From assembly GCA_015501595.1 (NCBI GenBank), contig JADNRX010000134.1:1-64000 (forward strand): a DNA stretch of 64,000 nucleotides, given 5' to 3'. The position numbers and the translations under genes are program-made. Position 1 is the stretch's first letter, and every line of letters starts with the position of its first letter. This stretch comes from Hymenopellis radicata (lineage: Eukaryota; Basidiomycota; Agaricomycetes; Agaricales; Physalacriaceae). Under the pieces are notes generated by a model. It saw only the letters and a program-made list of their open reading frames with translations, was not told where the DNA came from and did not search any database. Positions 12,146 through 22,260 of the stretch are shown piece after piece.

Positions 12146-14263
12146 GCAGAACGGCCGGGGGCAAGGCATATGATACTTATGCCTTGCTGAACCAACTCGG
12201 GCACTGGCGGGCTTATGTGACTTCAGACTTGCAACCATGATGCATCTCCAAGAAGTTGGGGCAACACTCCATGCCAAACATTTCAGCAGGGGACTCGGAT
12301 GGGCAGTTGACCAGTTGTTGAGCCCAGCTTCTAAGAATCCGGATCCACGGGGAAGTCTAATGCAGCCGATGTACATGCAGAGTTTCGACAACAATATTGA
12401 CGCGAGGAATTGAATAATCGCATGCCAGTGTGCGTCGCATACAACGATGATGCTATTCGTCGTTCATTGTGTGAAAACTGATGCCACTGAAACAGAGCAA
12501 GATGCCATGAGAAAGAGCAAGATGCCATGAGAAAGAGGATAGACCGCTAACCGCAAATTAGACGGCTCACCGCGACTGTAACCGCCTCAAAAGTGACACT
12601 GCGTGAGCGTCAAGATGAAGGACCGGTGCGGGCCGGAGCCTAAACTTGACCAGCGACCACCATACCGGTCGTTCACTGTCAACAGGATAAGCGCTGATAC
12701 CACGATGAATGTTGTCAGCACTGAGCACGTTGCTCCAAACATCCAGCATATAAGCGTTACCTGGTCGTTTAAAACTTGCGCATACAATTACCCCTCCCAA
12801 CGATGCTATGCTCATCTGTGGTGCGACCAGGTAGCTATTAAAATCTAGTCGTTGAGTTAAGCGACGCAGGTGGATATTTGGTAGCAGGCGGACACAATGG
12901 CGGCGTAAGCAGTACAGGTAACGTGGTCGAGCGCGATTGAGACATGTGTTTACCAGGTCTTAGCCAAACAAACTACATCGGGACGCTTCATTTGCGCTTC
13001 ATTCTCACTTCTTGCTCTCCTTCGTTCCACACGGACCTCCACCCTGTTTCACCTTACCATCGCGATCCTTGCTGCCCGCCGGGCAACACGACGTTCAGAC
13101 TTCTACGTCAAGTAACTGCGTCGTCGCTAGTCTGTATCTGGCGTCCATCATCTCCTTGCATCTGCTGTGGGGCGCGACTTCGGGCCAGAGCCGCCGTCGA
13201 CTAGGAATCGGATCCTCAACGCGACGGAAGCTCATCTATGGCTGTATTCCTCTACCATTGTGTTTTGCCCTAGCTATGTATGCTGCTGATCACTCAAAGA
13301 CGACACTATATCAACCACTACAGCTCCTTACACTGTCCGTAACATTAGCTTTGTAGACTTAAAAGGATTTTATCAAGCCGGTGGTCGGATCCTTACCAAG
13401 GCCGATATTGGCTAAAGCGAGTCCGTCAGAGTCAGGAGGTCTCTTGGGTCTTTAATCATTTTGTTCCTTGGTCTTCATCAATTTCTAAGGTTACCGCCTG
13501 TCTGCATTTTTCAACGCATGGCTGATCTTTGGATGCAGATGCTGCCTTGTGCCGCTCACATACACTGCAGGTCCAAGTACTTCATGGTGCCCGCCGAGTA
13601 CACTAAGCCTATGTCTCTATCTCTCGTTGAATTATGCGAATTGCGATTGTCGGGTTCATACCGAATCGTTATGTTCCCCCATGACAAAGGTTCACCTCAG
13701 ATTGATAACTCGATTTCGCGAAGCTTTCGGTGTACAATGCGTTGCAATTCACGGTGTGTTCGTAGCGACTTGGTGTTACTCGACTGGTGACTGGGGAAGG
13801 ACCGACTTGATAGTCTCAGTCCGTTCCTTGTAAGTTTTGTCAGTTGTTCTACGAACCTCGCCTGACTCTGGATCTCCCAAAGTCTTTTACCACACAACAC
13901 TACTCTATCTAACCACACGGTATTCTTGTATCCGAAACGTCCGAACCCTTCCTGCCTTGGGCAAGTACATTGTTTTTTCCTTTGTACATTATCTTGCTTT
14001 GTGTAATGACGGCGAACAAGGAAGCATGATAACCAAAACAGGCCTTGCGCTACAATGACATTAGTATTCGGGGGCTACATTCAACTCATGATCAAGATCT
14101 GTGAGAGTCCAGTGTTAGCGGAATCGCATCTTCCTCGCCACCTTACTAGTTCCACGTTCGCGTCTCCTAGTCCCCCGTCCGCGTCAACGCTCACATTTTG
14201 AAACTAGCTCCATCGGCAATGTTCAATTTGAACCAATTATCTATGATATTTGTTGAAGACAAC
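12146..14263. other. Gene-free stretch; one 20 bp tandem duplication
   Basis: No supported gene. A 20 bp unit (AGAGCAAGATGCCATGAGAA) is duplicated head-to-tail at 12494-12533. Plus-strand ORFs between 12944 and 13833 overlap in several frames without a domain or splice pattern and may be decayed sequence. Confidence 0.45.
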
Positions 14264-15556
14264 TCAATCACGTTTGTACTGCAAAACGCCATCCTTCTCT
14301 TCGTACTCGATATCAGGCTTGGCTACCGCGAGAGCCTCGGCACGGTTAGCAGCAGGAGGGTAAATCAGAGACCCGTTGATATGTTGTTTATAATGCTTCG
14401 CCGCAACACCCGTCAGGAAGATCTCGCGGTTCCAGCCCTGGGTGACCACAGCACCGAAAGCACCGAGGTCAAGACACGTCACGTAGTAAGGCTGTCGGTA
14501 AATGTGAAGCGGAAGGCAAAGCAGGTCCTGAGCGGCGTTATTCCCCGACGATCGCCTAAAAGACAATAACGGTGAGTTGCGGGTTAAAGGAAAGCCATTG
14601 CAATGAATAACATACCCAAGTATCAGTGAGTGCTGGCAGGACATCATAGCCACATGTCCCTCATCATCAGTCCGAGCGCGCGCGGCATCCCCCGTCGCGA
14701 ACACGTCCTTCACACCAACGACTTTAAGGTTGTCGTCGACCAGGAGACGGCCGCTCTGGTCGCGCTGGGCTCCGGATATCTGCTCCGTGAGAGTGGAAGC
14801 ACGAACACCGACAGTCCAAATCACGGTCTTCGCCTCAATACGCTTCCCAGATGACAAAACTGCCCCGCTCGCATCCACAGCCACGACACTCTCACCCGTG
14901 TAGGAAGTCACCCCAAGCTCCTGCAACGCCTGCAGAATAACCGGACGCGGTCCAGGCCCCAATTCGGGTCCAACTTCGTCGTGCTTCTCCACCATGAATA
15001 CCTGGGAATCACCGAGAATAGGGCGAAGACGACTAGGGAGCTCTGTAGCCGTTTCGATACCTGTGAACCCTCCACCGGCGACGACGACGGTGTTCCGGCC
15101 AGGAGTCGATTTCGGAAGAGATGAAAGAGCTTGGAGGTGTGCCTCTAGCTTCATGGCGTCGTTGTAGTTGTCGACTGTAAATGCATGTTCCTGCAAACCT
15201 TTCACGGAGCTAGGCATGGAGACTTTGCTGCCACTAGCGAGAACAAGACGATCGTACATGATGGAGGATACGACCGAATCCGAAGCATATTCGACTTTGT
15301 GAACATCGGTTGAAATGCGGCTGACTGTGCCTTGGATATAGCGTACGCCGACGACGTCCAACAGCTCCAGAACAGACGGCCCAGCGGTGGAGATGTCAGT
15401 CTCGTAAAGACGAGGACGCATGTACATGGTGGGTTCGGGCGCGATGAGCGCCACTTCGACATCTTGACGCCCTGCGATGTCGAGAGCGCGGACTGCACTT
15501 AGAGCAGACCATACTCCTCCAAAGCCAGCACCGATTATAACGATTCTTTGAGACAT
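14264..15556 (-). CDS. AMID/NDH-2-like FAD-dependent pyridine nucleotide oxidoreductase
   Basis: Two-dinucleotide-binding-domain flavoprotein of the Pyr_redox_2 family, related to AIF-M2/FSP1-like and type II NADH dehydrogenases, which move electrons from NAD(P)H to quinones or other acceptors. Exons 15556-14616 and 14555-14264 give 410 aa. The N-terminal FAD motif is IVIIGAGFGGVWSA, the internal NAD(P)H motif is VVVAGGGFTGIETATEL, and the second FAD contact is VFATGD. The 60 bp intron lies inside LGRSSGNN and has no in-frame stop, so retention would be translatable. No signal peptide or transmembrane helix is obvious. A fragment of the same 5' end occurs at 19960-20027, beyond the neighbouring halogenase. 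Substrate cannot be told from sequence. Confidence 0.85.
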   Translation of the reverse strand: MSQRIVIIGAGFGGVWSALSAVRALDIAGRQDVEVALIAPEPTMYMRPRLYETDISTAGPSVLELLDVVGVRYIQGTVSRISTDVHKVEYASDSVVSSIMYDRLVLASGSKVSMPSSVKGLQEHAFTVDNYNDAMKLEAHLQALSSLPKSTPGRNTVVVAGGGFTGIETATELPSRLRPILGDSQVFMVEKHDEVGPELGPGPRPVILQALQELGVTSYTGESVVAVDASGAVLSSGKRIEAKTVIWTVGVRASTLTEQISGAQRDQSGRLLVDDNLKVVGVKDVFATGDAARARTDDEGHVAMMSCQHSLILGYVIHCNGFPLTRNSPLLSFRRSSGNNAAQDLLCLPLHIYRQPYYVTCLDLGAFGAVVTQGWNREIFLTGVAAKHYKQHINGSLIYPPAANRAEALAVAKPDIEYEEKDGVLQYKRD

Positions 15557-16385
15557 TTTCTGTTGGGGTGATCAGCAATCGGACAGTGCTGATATGTAAA
15601 ATAAACAGTACCTCTTGATGCAGCTGCAAGTATGACTAGTAACCGTGACGATTGTGAAAGAACGCGTCGTAAGTTATATATCCTGCTGGGTCTGTCTTGG
15701 CGTCGTACGAGCACGGGACAAACCGTAGGTGATTGCTCATTAAATACCGCCACATACCGGTCCCCGCCATGTTCGGTGTGGCTTGGCTCGCGTCCAATGC
15801 CAAAGTTAGTTTGATCGCGGTTATACGCGACACCAACCGAGCCCTACCGAGAAAATGACCATTCAGTGCTTACGGAAATGCTGAAAGAGCATGCACGAGT
15901 AACACGGAAACGATCTACGGGAGTGATAGCTATCAGCTGCTTGGTAAGAGTCGATCGCGGTCCCGTGACGAGTGCGTCTAGGTCGGGCATAGAAGAGCGC
16001 GCGCCAAGACCAAGGCGCCCTTGCGTGTGTTTCAACGGCATGACTGGGGCAACGACTTCGGATGGCTCCGGGTCTTCATCGATGGTCTTCTGACTCCCGA
16101 CTTCCAACGATAAACATCCTTATTGTCAATCGCAGCCTGAGTGGAAGTCATGTCAAATCGGTAAGTACATACATGCCTCGTCCGAGTCAGGACTGAAGAG
16201 AGATAGTCTTGTAGGGAGTAGATACTAGTACGCGGCTAGTCGTACATCGTGTCACAGTATCTAGCCAACGTTCCTGATGGGGTAAATTTCCTTTCCTCTA
16301 CATCGGACATCGACGATGATGGGAATACACATAGGAATGGTGTGATCTGAAAGCGTCCGATAAATGGGGATGATGGTGATGCCGG
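15557..16385. other. Upstream region of the AMID-like gene, partly duplicated
   Basis: No gene seen. Short patches resemble 20030-20410, for example the 'GCTTGGTAA…TCGATCGC' stretch. This indicates that the AMID promoter and the adjoining AA9 sequence were copied together before diverging. Confidence 0.4.
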
Positions 16386-16870
16386 GATCAGAACCTACAT
16401 CCAGCTTGTACACAGCATGAGTATCGTCGGAAATACCAGCATAGAAGCATAGGCGCCCGGGAAGCTGACAGGCGATGGGGAAGTACCTCCACCTCCAGTG
16501 ATCTCAATCTGAGCGCACTCCATCTGTGAATCGTAAAATAAGCGAGACCTAATGCCTAACATAATTATTGAAGGCAGGCTCACTGCGTAGATTTAAGCGC
16601 CGGGGTAAAAGCTCGGCGCGGCGTGCAAGCCTAAATGAACAACATTACTTGGTCGTTTCATGAAAATATACAGAGCAACAGACTACAGTACATACCAATC
16701 ATTAATCAGCTCGTGTCGAAGGAGTATTGACTCGATGGAGAACGGACGTCGGATTCCGACGGAATCATGGAAGTAGCTTTTCCGTCGTGAGCCAATCGTG
16801 AGCGAGCATTTGGTCGAAACGCCTGCGCAAGTCACGTAAGTCGAGAGAACTCACCAAACCACAGTCACGA
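16386..16870 (-). pseudogene. AA9 (GH61) lytic polysaccharide monooxygenase remnant, copy A
   Basis: Minus-strand translation recovers the C-terminal AA9 block: ECAQIEITGGG, then PVSFPGAYA, then GSDPGITI…YRTLSDHTIP. This parallels the better-preserved copy at 20417-21569. Further upstream only nucleotide traces remain, such as a piece resembling the exon encoding VDRMIAN…KVTFTIPS. The N-terminal half, including the copper-binding first histidine, is absent. AA9 enzymes cleave cellulose oxidatively; this copy cannot encode one. Confidence 0.65.
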
Positions 16871-17739
16871 GAAGTCCGCCGATTCACTGGCATGCGGGTG
16901 CCCGTTTTGGAGCGCGTGTCGTGGTGCAGCCTAGAGCGGTCCGGACAGTGTTGCGCAGGATAGAGAGATGCCGATGGTCTTTGGATGGTCTGGGTGCCAG
17001 GACAAAGCGATGTGAGATGTTGGCAGGCAATCCGCAAGGTTTGGAGCTACAAAAGGCAACAAACAATTTCAGAACTAGTAGTGGCTTTTTCCCTCCAGAC
17101 TCCAGTTCACGCGCGACGTCGGATGTTGCTCTGTTCGCCTAGGTCTATTGATATCGCAGTCATTCGCAATCGACTGAGTAAGAAACAAGGGCGGGTGGGA
17201 GACAGGATGGGGAATGGAAGGAAATATGGCCCGACAAGCGAAGTGAATCCATAATATTTGGAGGACGATGGTACGGGAGGTATGGTATGGGCGGCCACAT
17301 AACTAAGCGCGGTTGTATCTTGTGAGCGCAGGCCGCGAGAGGCGGGAACTAGTTGCTGATGATCTGACCAAACTGAGTTCAGAATTAAAATCAGATCATA
17401 TTCTTGATGAAGACCACATTTCAACGGAACCCTGTTTCTGAACCCTGTCACGGTCTGATGAGCGCTCCAGCTTCAAGCCCGTTTCACCTACCGTTTACAA
17501 TGTAGCAGCCTCCGTCGGACCTAGGACCTCGCGGTTGTTGTAAATCTCCACACCTAACAGCCTCACCAACGGACTACATAAGAAGCGGCTCTTGATGTAT
17601 CATGCACATCTCAACGGCCGGTGTTTTTCCCACTTGTTGCGACTCGCCGCTCCACTCACCGCAACCTGCTCGTGGGTGTCCTTCTTAACGCGTCTACTAT
17701 ATCATACTGATATTTTTTCTTTAGTCTTGAACTCCTACA
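16871..17739. other. Region upstream of the halogenase gene
   Basis: No gene recognised. It holds the end of the decayed AA9 copy and then the presumed halogenase promoter; a TATATCATACTGATA-rich stretch followed by a pyrimidine tract lies just before the ATG at 17740. Confidence 0.4.
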
Positions 17740-19677
17740 ATGGCGATTGATGCCGTTCGACGCTTCACTGAGCTTCGGCGCCAGCACCCAGAGCTCTCGG
17801 ACACAGAGTTGCTCAATTCCAACAACCCCAGAGGCTTTACGGGCACTGCTGATGTCGTAGTCGCCGGCGCTGGCATGCTTGGCTTGTGCTATGCCGTCCA
17901 CCTTAAAAACATCGCGCCAGACTTGAAGATCGACATCTTCGAGAAGAGCCTTACTCCCATCCAGAAGATCGGCGAATCTACCCTCTCTCCCTTTGCCACC
18001 TTCACCACCGGCGATGTCCTTCCATATGACTACCTCCTTCGTATATTCGCTCTGAAAGATGGCCTACATTTCTACAGCGTCGACCAAGAAGGTCGCGAGG
18101 TCACTGCACAAGATATCGGTGGGCTCGACATCGCATTCCAGCTCGACCGGCGTATGTCGGAGCTCTTCATGACTATGTGGGCTCAGAGCTTGGGCATTAA
18201 CGTGTACCACGGCGTCGCAGTTGACTTCGAGGTCTCCGCCCGCGGTTCAATCACCACCGATCTGAGCCTTGACGAGCTATCCATTCCCAAGCCAGACATT
18301 CCCATCCGACCCTTCTCGACGCCGAAGGTCCTCTTGAAGGACTCTTCCAACACCATCGGTACTAGTATCGATGCGCGCCTTGTCTGCGACGCCTCCGGTT
18401 TCTCTCGCCGCCTCACGGGCAAGTTTGGCGCTCGGGAGAAGTTCGAGAGCTCTTGGAACACTAACGCGTACTGGACCTACTTCCGCGAAAAAAACACCAG
18501 CATCATCGAAGACCGACTGCTGGCCTGGGACTACCCCGCCACTAAGCATCTCTGCTTCCCCGAGGGCTGGGGTTGGTTCATCGGGCTCATTTCATGGGAG
18601 CGTGCACCGCTAGCCAATCTCATGGACCTGTGCGCCCAAATCATCACCAGCGCTGCAGCCGGCATTCCCGCCGACAAGATCCCCTGCACCCGCGCTCTGT
18701 CCAAGACGTTCAACTGCCCTTACGAGTTCATCACGTCGATCGGCTGGGCCGTGCGCGATGACTTCCAGCTTCCCAGTGACTTGTCGTCGTACGGCTCGGG
18801 CGAGGGCGAGCAGAAGTTCAACTTCTTCAAGAAGCGCTACCCGACCATCGACAAACTGTTGACCGAAAGCTACGAGATCCTGCCCAACTACTACGGCAAA
18901 TTCACCTACTTTGTGAAGAAGGGGTTGGCATACCGCAGCCCTGTCGTCGCGGGTGAGGGATGGCTGGCGATCGGCAACTCAGCAGGCTTCACAAACCCGC
19001 TCATTTCGCCGGGCATCAATGCTGGCGTGGCTGGATCCTGGAGCGCCGCCAATCTGACAGCGCAGGTGCTCGCTGCCCCAGCGCATGAGGCGAAGAGAGC
19101 CATGATGGCGGCAGCCAAGGAGCACCAGAGGTTCATGTACGACTTCGCGTTGCCGAGGCTTTTCAACATGAATCGCCTGTGGCACAATGCGTTCCGCGAC
19201 CACCGCCTGTTCGAGTCCATCCCGAAGACACTCTGGTCTGCATCGTTTGAGGAGGTGGATGACCATTACTTTGGCGTCCAGCGGCAGCAGCTGTACTCGC
19301 AAGCAGATGCGAACTGGATGCTTGGGTCCGGGCTCGACGCCTTCCAGGACCTCTGCGCCGAGGTGTTGCCTATTCTCGATGGCCCCAATGGTGGTGCCCA
19401 GCCGTCGGAAGAAGATGTGGCGAAGGTACTTGCGATTGCGGGACGGGTTGTGCAGGAGCGGACTGAAAGGTGGCCCCAGAATTCCTGGGGTAACTGGTTG
19501 AGGCAGTACGATCACAAGTTGCAGAAAGTGCCGGGCAAGAGAACTCGCAACGCGGGCTTCTTGGTGGAGGCGACGAGGTGCATCTCGTGCAGATACTTTG
19601 TGCACAACCGCTCGACTATGTGTCCAGTCTGCGGGGAAAAAGACGCGTGGAATAAGAGCAAGAGTAGGTGCGTCTAG
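17740..19677 (+). CDS. FAD-dependent halogenase-like protein with C-terminal Cys-rich tail
   Basis: Intronless 645 aa ORF of the flavin-dependent tryptophan-halogenase-like family. The FAD-binding GxGxxG is at residues 43-48 (VVVAGAGMLG). The catalytic-lysine segment is QKIGEST (K76, E79), the position that carries hypohalite in halogenases. The WxWxIP halogenase signature is present as GWGWFIGL (W277, W279), with Gly replacing Pro. The FAD-proximal C-terminal block GEGWLAIGNSAGFTNPLISP is also intact. The last ~35 residues contain a CxxC…CxxC pair (CISC…CPVC) that could bind zinc and is not part of the core fold. Fungal members chlorinate phenolic secondary metabolites, but no PKS or terpene synthase is adjacent, so the substrate is unknown. 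The gene is flanked on both sides by duplicated AMID/AA9 debris. Loss of the signature Pro leaves open a non-halogenating monooxygenase role. Confidence 0.85.
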   Translation: MAIDAVRRFTELRRQHPELSDTELLNSNNPRGFTGTADVVVAGAGMLGLCYAVHLKNIAPDLKIDIFEKSLTPIQKIGESTLSPFATFTTGDVLPYDYLLRIFALKDGLHFYSVDQEGREVTAQDIGGLDIAFQLDRRMSELFMTMWAQSLGINVYHGVAVDFEVSARGSITTDLSLDELSIPKPDIPIRPFSTPKVLLKDSSNTIGTSIDARLVCDASGFSRRLTGKFGAREKFESSWNTNAYWTYFREKNTSIIEDRLLAWDYPATKHLCFPEGWGWFIGLISWERAPLANLMDLCAQIITSAAAGIPADKIPCTRALSKTFNCPYEFITSIGWAVRDDFQLPSDLSSYGSGEGEQKFNFFKKRYPTIDKLLTESYEILPNYYGKFTYFVKKGLAYRSPVVAGEGWLAIGNSAGFTNPLISPGINAGVAGSWSAANLTAQVLAAPAHEAKRAMMAAAKEHQRFMYDFALPRLFNMNRLWHNAFRDHRLFESIPKTLWSASFEEVDDHYFGVQRQQLYSQADANWMLGSGLDAFQDLCAEVLPILDGPNGGAQPSEEDVAKVLAIAGRVVQERTERWPQNSWGNWLRQYDHKLQKVPGKRTRNAGFLVEATRCISCRYFVHNRSTMCPVCGEKDAWNKSKSRCV

Positions 19678-19892
19678 GAGCTAGGTCAGTGGTTTTGCAC
19701 TTCTTCAGTGAGGATTTATCTGACTTTGATCTGCAGCGCTTCGACTATCTGTGGGTGGTCGTATGTTATCTGTCTATAGTTCACCGCTGAGTGTCTCTCA
19801 ACAGGCGAGCGGAGCCTGCTTCTGTCGGCGTAGATTACAGGTCTGGCCCAACGCATTCAAACTGTAGCAGTGATATCTTGATTTATGTAAGG

Positions 19893-20027
19893 CTAATAAT
19901 ACCATAATTTGGTCGCGTTGTCGACTTTGGCACTAAACGAAAGATCGTCAGTATATCCCGAAACCCACGAGACGAGAGTGACGCAGACTCCCCCAAATTG
20001 GGCAATTATAACAATTCTTTGCGACAT
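19893..20027 (-). pseudogene. Chimeric scrap: AMID start joined to an AA9 internal fragment
   Basis: From 20027 the minus strand reads MSQRIVII, then AQFGGV, almost identical to the first 16 codons of the AMID-like gene at 15556 but with six bases missing in the FAD motif. About 40 codons on, the same reading gives SAKVDNATK, which matches the AA9 segment SAKVDNATN of the copy at 20417-21569. The scrap therefore fuses two different genes and encodes neither. Confidence 0.6.
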
Positions 20028-20416
20028 TGTTCTATCGGAGTGGTCAGGAAATGGGTGTGATGTTAAGGAAAGAAATTGTACTTCATGATGAAGCACTGGA
20101 CGCGACTTAGGCGCGACACCTAGCCCTAAGCAAATCACCATTTCAACACGATTAGCCCTACTACGAACGTGATGAAAAGCTTCTTCTTCGTCTTCTGTGG
20201 GAGTCTATCAGGTGCTTGGTAAAAATCGATCGCTGAAGACAAATAGGAAGTAACGCAGGACGTGCGGCGGCGTCGGACGTATTGCATTATGTATAGCGTC
20301 GTTGATAGGTCGAGCATCAGTGTCCAATATAATAGCGCGGCCGATGTGTGCATGTCTCGTTCGCGTCACGATCGATGGTTTCTGACTCGATCGTCGTAAG
20401 TACATTCACGTGTCGT

Positions 20417-21569
20417 TCATAAGCACGTAGGACCTGCATTCCTACATGAAATGCTGCTTGGACATTGACGATGGTGAGAACATACGTACCCGGGATGGTG
20501 TAGTCCGAAAGCGTCTGGTAAATGGTGATTGTGATGCCAGGATCAGAACCTACGAATCGATTGAGTATGAGCTCGTTTTACAAAATATCAGTGTCGTTGG
20601 ACATACCAGCATAGGCACCAGGGAAGCTGACAGTAGGAAGGGAAGTGCTTCCACCTCCAATAATCTCAATCTGAGCGCACTCCGTCTGTGGGAATGGCAA
20701 TCAGTGAGACCTTATAGTGAAAACATTACTGAAGGCATCCTCACGTAGAGTTGAGCGCCAGTGTACGAGCTCGCGGCGTGCAGCGCTAGACGAAAAGAAT
20801 CAGATACTTCACGAAAAGGTACGCAACAGTACATACCAATCAGCTCGTGTCAAAGCAGGTAGTAAGTATCCTGGCTCGATGCACGACGGAATGGTGAAAG
20901 TGACCTTTCCATCATTAGCAATCATTCGGTCGACACCCCAGCTTCGGTCCGCTGCGTTCAAACCGTCCTCTAGATCTTGAACCATTTAAGGCCAGTAACA
21001 TCAAGGTTGGTCGCGTTGTCCACTTTAGCACTGATTGAGGGCGTGTAACATTATACCTAACCCACAACAGATGACCTTACAGATAAGTCATGACAGGTAC
21101 TTTGTGACTAGCATCGATGGGGTCCGAAGAGTCGGCTGCATTTGCACCGTCGAGGGTGTGGTGCCACTCGGCCGTGACACTTGAGCCAGCAGGGACGGTG
21201 ATGACCTCAGTCGAGATGGGTGTAGGGGTTAATGCCACCGTTGCAGATACCATCTGTGTGGGGGCTCAGTGATGAATCAGAGACAACGAAAACAAGCATC
21301 TTGAACCAGTAGAAGTAACATCCGTGAGGGCTACGAGGAAAGTTCTCAGCATGTACTGAAATTGTATGAATCTTCCACTCACGCCGTCATAGTCGGGTGG
21401 ACGAGTGACGACGAGATGGCCAGCACTCTTCCCATCGACGTACAGTTCCTAAACCAAAAGACAGGGACTTAGTCAGTGCCTAGTAGACAAAACAAAGACG
21501 AACCTGAAAGATACTATGTGATGAGGCATAGCCCGTTAACTTAAGAAGGACAACAGCGGCAGACTTCAT
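20417..21569 (-). pseudogene. AA9 lytic polysaccharide monooxygenase, frame-broken copy B
   Basis: Secreted copper monooxygenase family acting on cellulose. The N-terminus is complete: MKSAAVVLLKLTGYASS signal peptide, then HSIF, whose His would be the mature copper ligand. Then come ELYVDGKSAGHLVVTRPP, ICNGGINPY, VTAEWHHTLDGAN (second copper His region), [57 protein letters not shown] and a YTIPGP end. Introns are numerous. At least three frame breaks occur: after NPY, after GLKWFKI (a missing base creates TAG) and between GYLL and ELI. The exon near 21330 also fails to phase. I call it a pseudogene, but sequence error cannot be excluded. Confidence 0.75.
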
Positions 21570-22260
21570 GACGACTAAGAAGAGTGTGTTGAAGAACCGA
21601 GACTGCGCATCGCTGGGATAGATTTATACACGGACGGAAAAACAGAGGCAAATGTGCTGGTCTCCCAACAAGCTGAGGGAATAAACTCGGCCTCCATGAT
21701 TACGGCGACGAGGGTGCCGTTCTAGCTTGGTCGGAATCCTAGTCAGCCTTGAAAGAGCGTTTGATCGCCCTGTAATGCTAAACGCGAGCACAAAAAAAGC
21801 GAAATTTCCCGGAACATACGCCGGAGAAGCTCGTAGGTTGCTTTCAGAGCGCTAATAGCATCCGCAGCACAGCTAGGTCCGTTTCCGTCCTCTAAAAATC
21901 AACTAAACGCGAACGCTGGACGAACAGTACCGTTCGCCGTTGGACGTCCTAGCGAGGCTGTATGTTAGAAATATCGACAAGAATGAAATGGTGGGAAAGA
22001 ACCATGTCAAATGGAGAAGAATAGCAAGGTTAAGCTTGACATGACATTGACACGTGCTTAAAAATTCCATTCAGTATTGCCAGAACGCAGTTGAAGTCGA
22101 ATCGTAAAACGTCGGTGACAAGTCAGGACAAAGGTGGAGGTGATGACTAAGCTGAGCGCCCTTAAAAGTGTAATGCAAGATGTGTGTTATTTGTGCAATG
22201 CAGTATGAAGTATTCTAGATGTGCAGTGTTATATATGCAAATAATTGTAGTAAATGTCCG
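21570..22260. other. Intergenic stretch, 21570-22260
   Basis: No ORF or structure of note; it separates the starts of the AA9 relic from the 3' end of the SNF2-RING gene. Nothing recognised. Confidence 0.5.
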
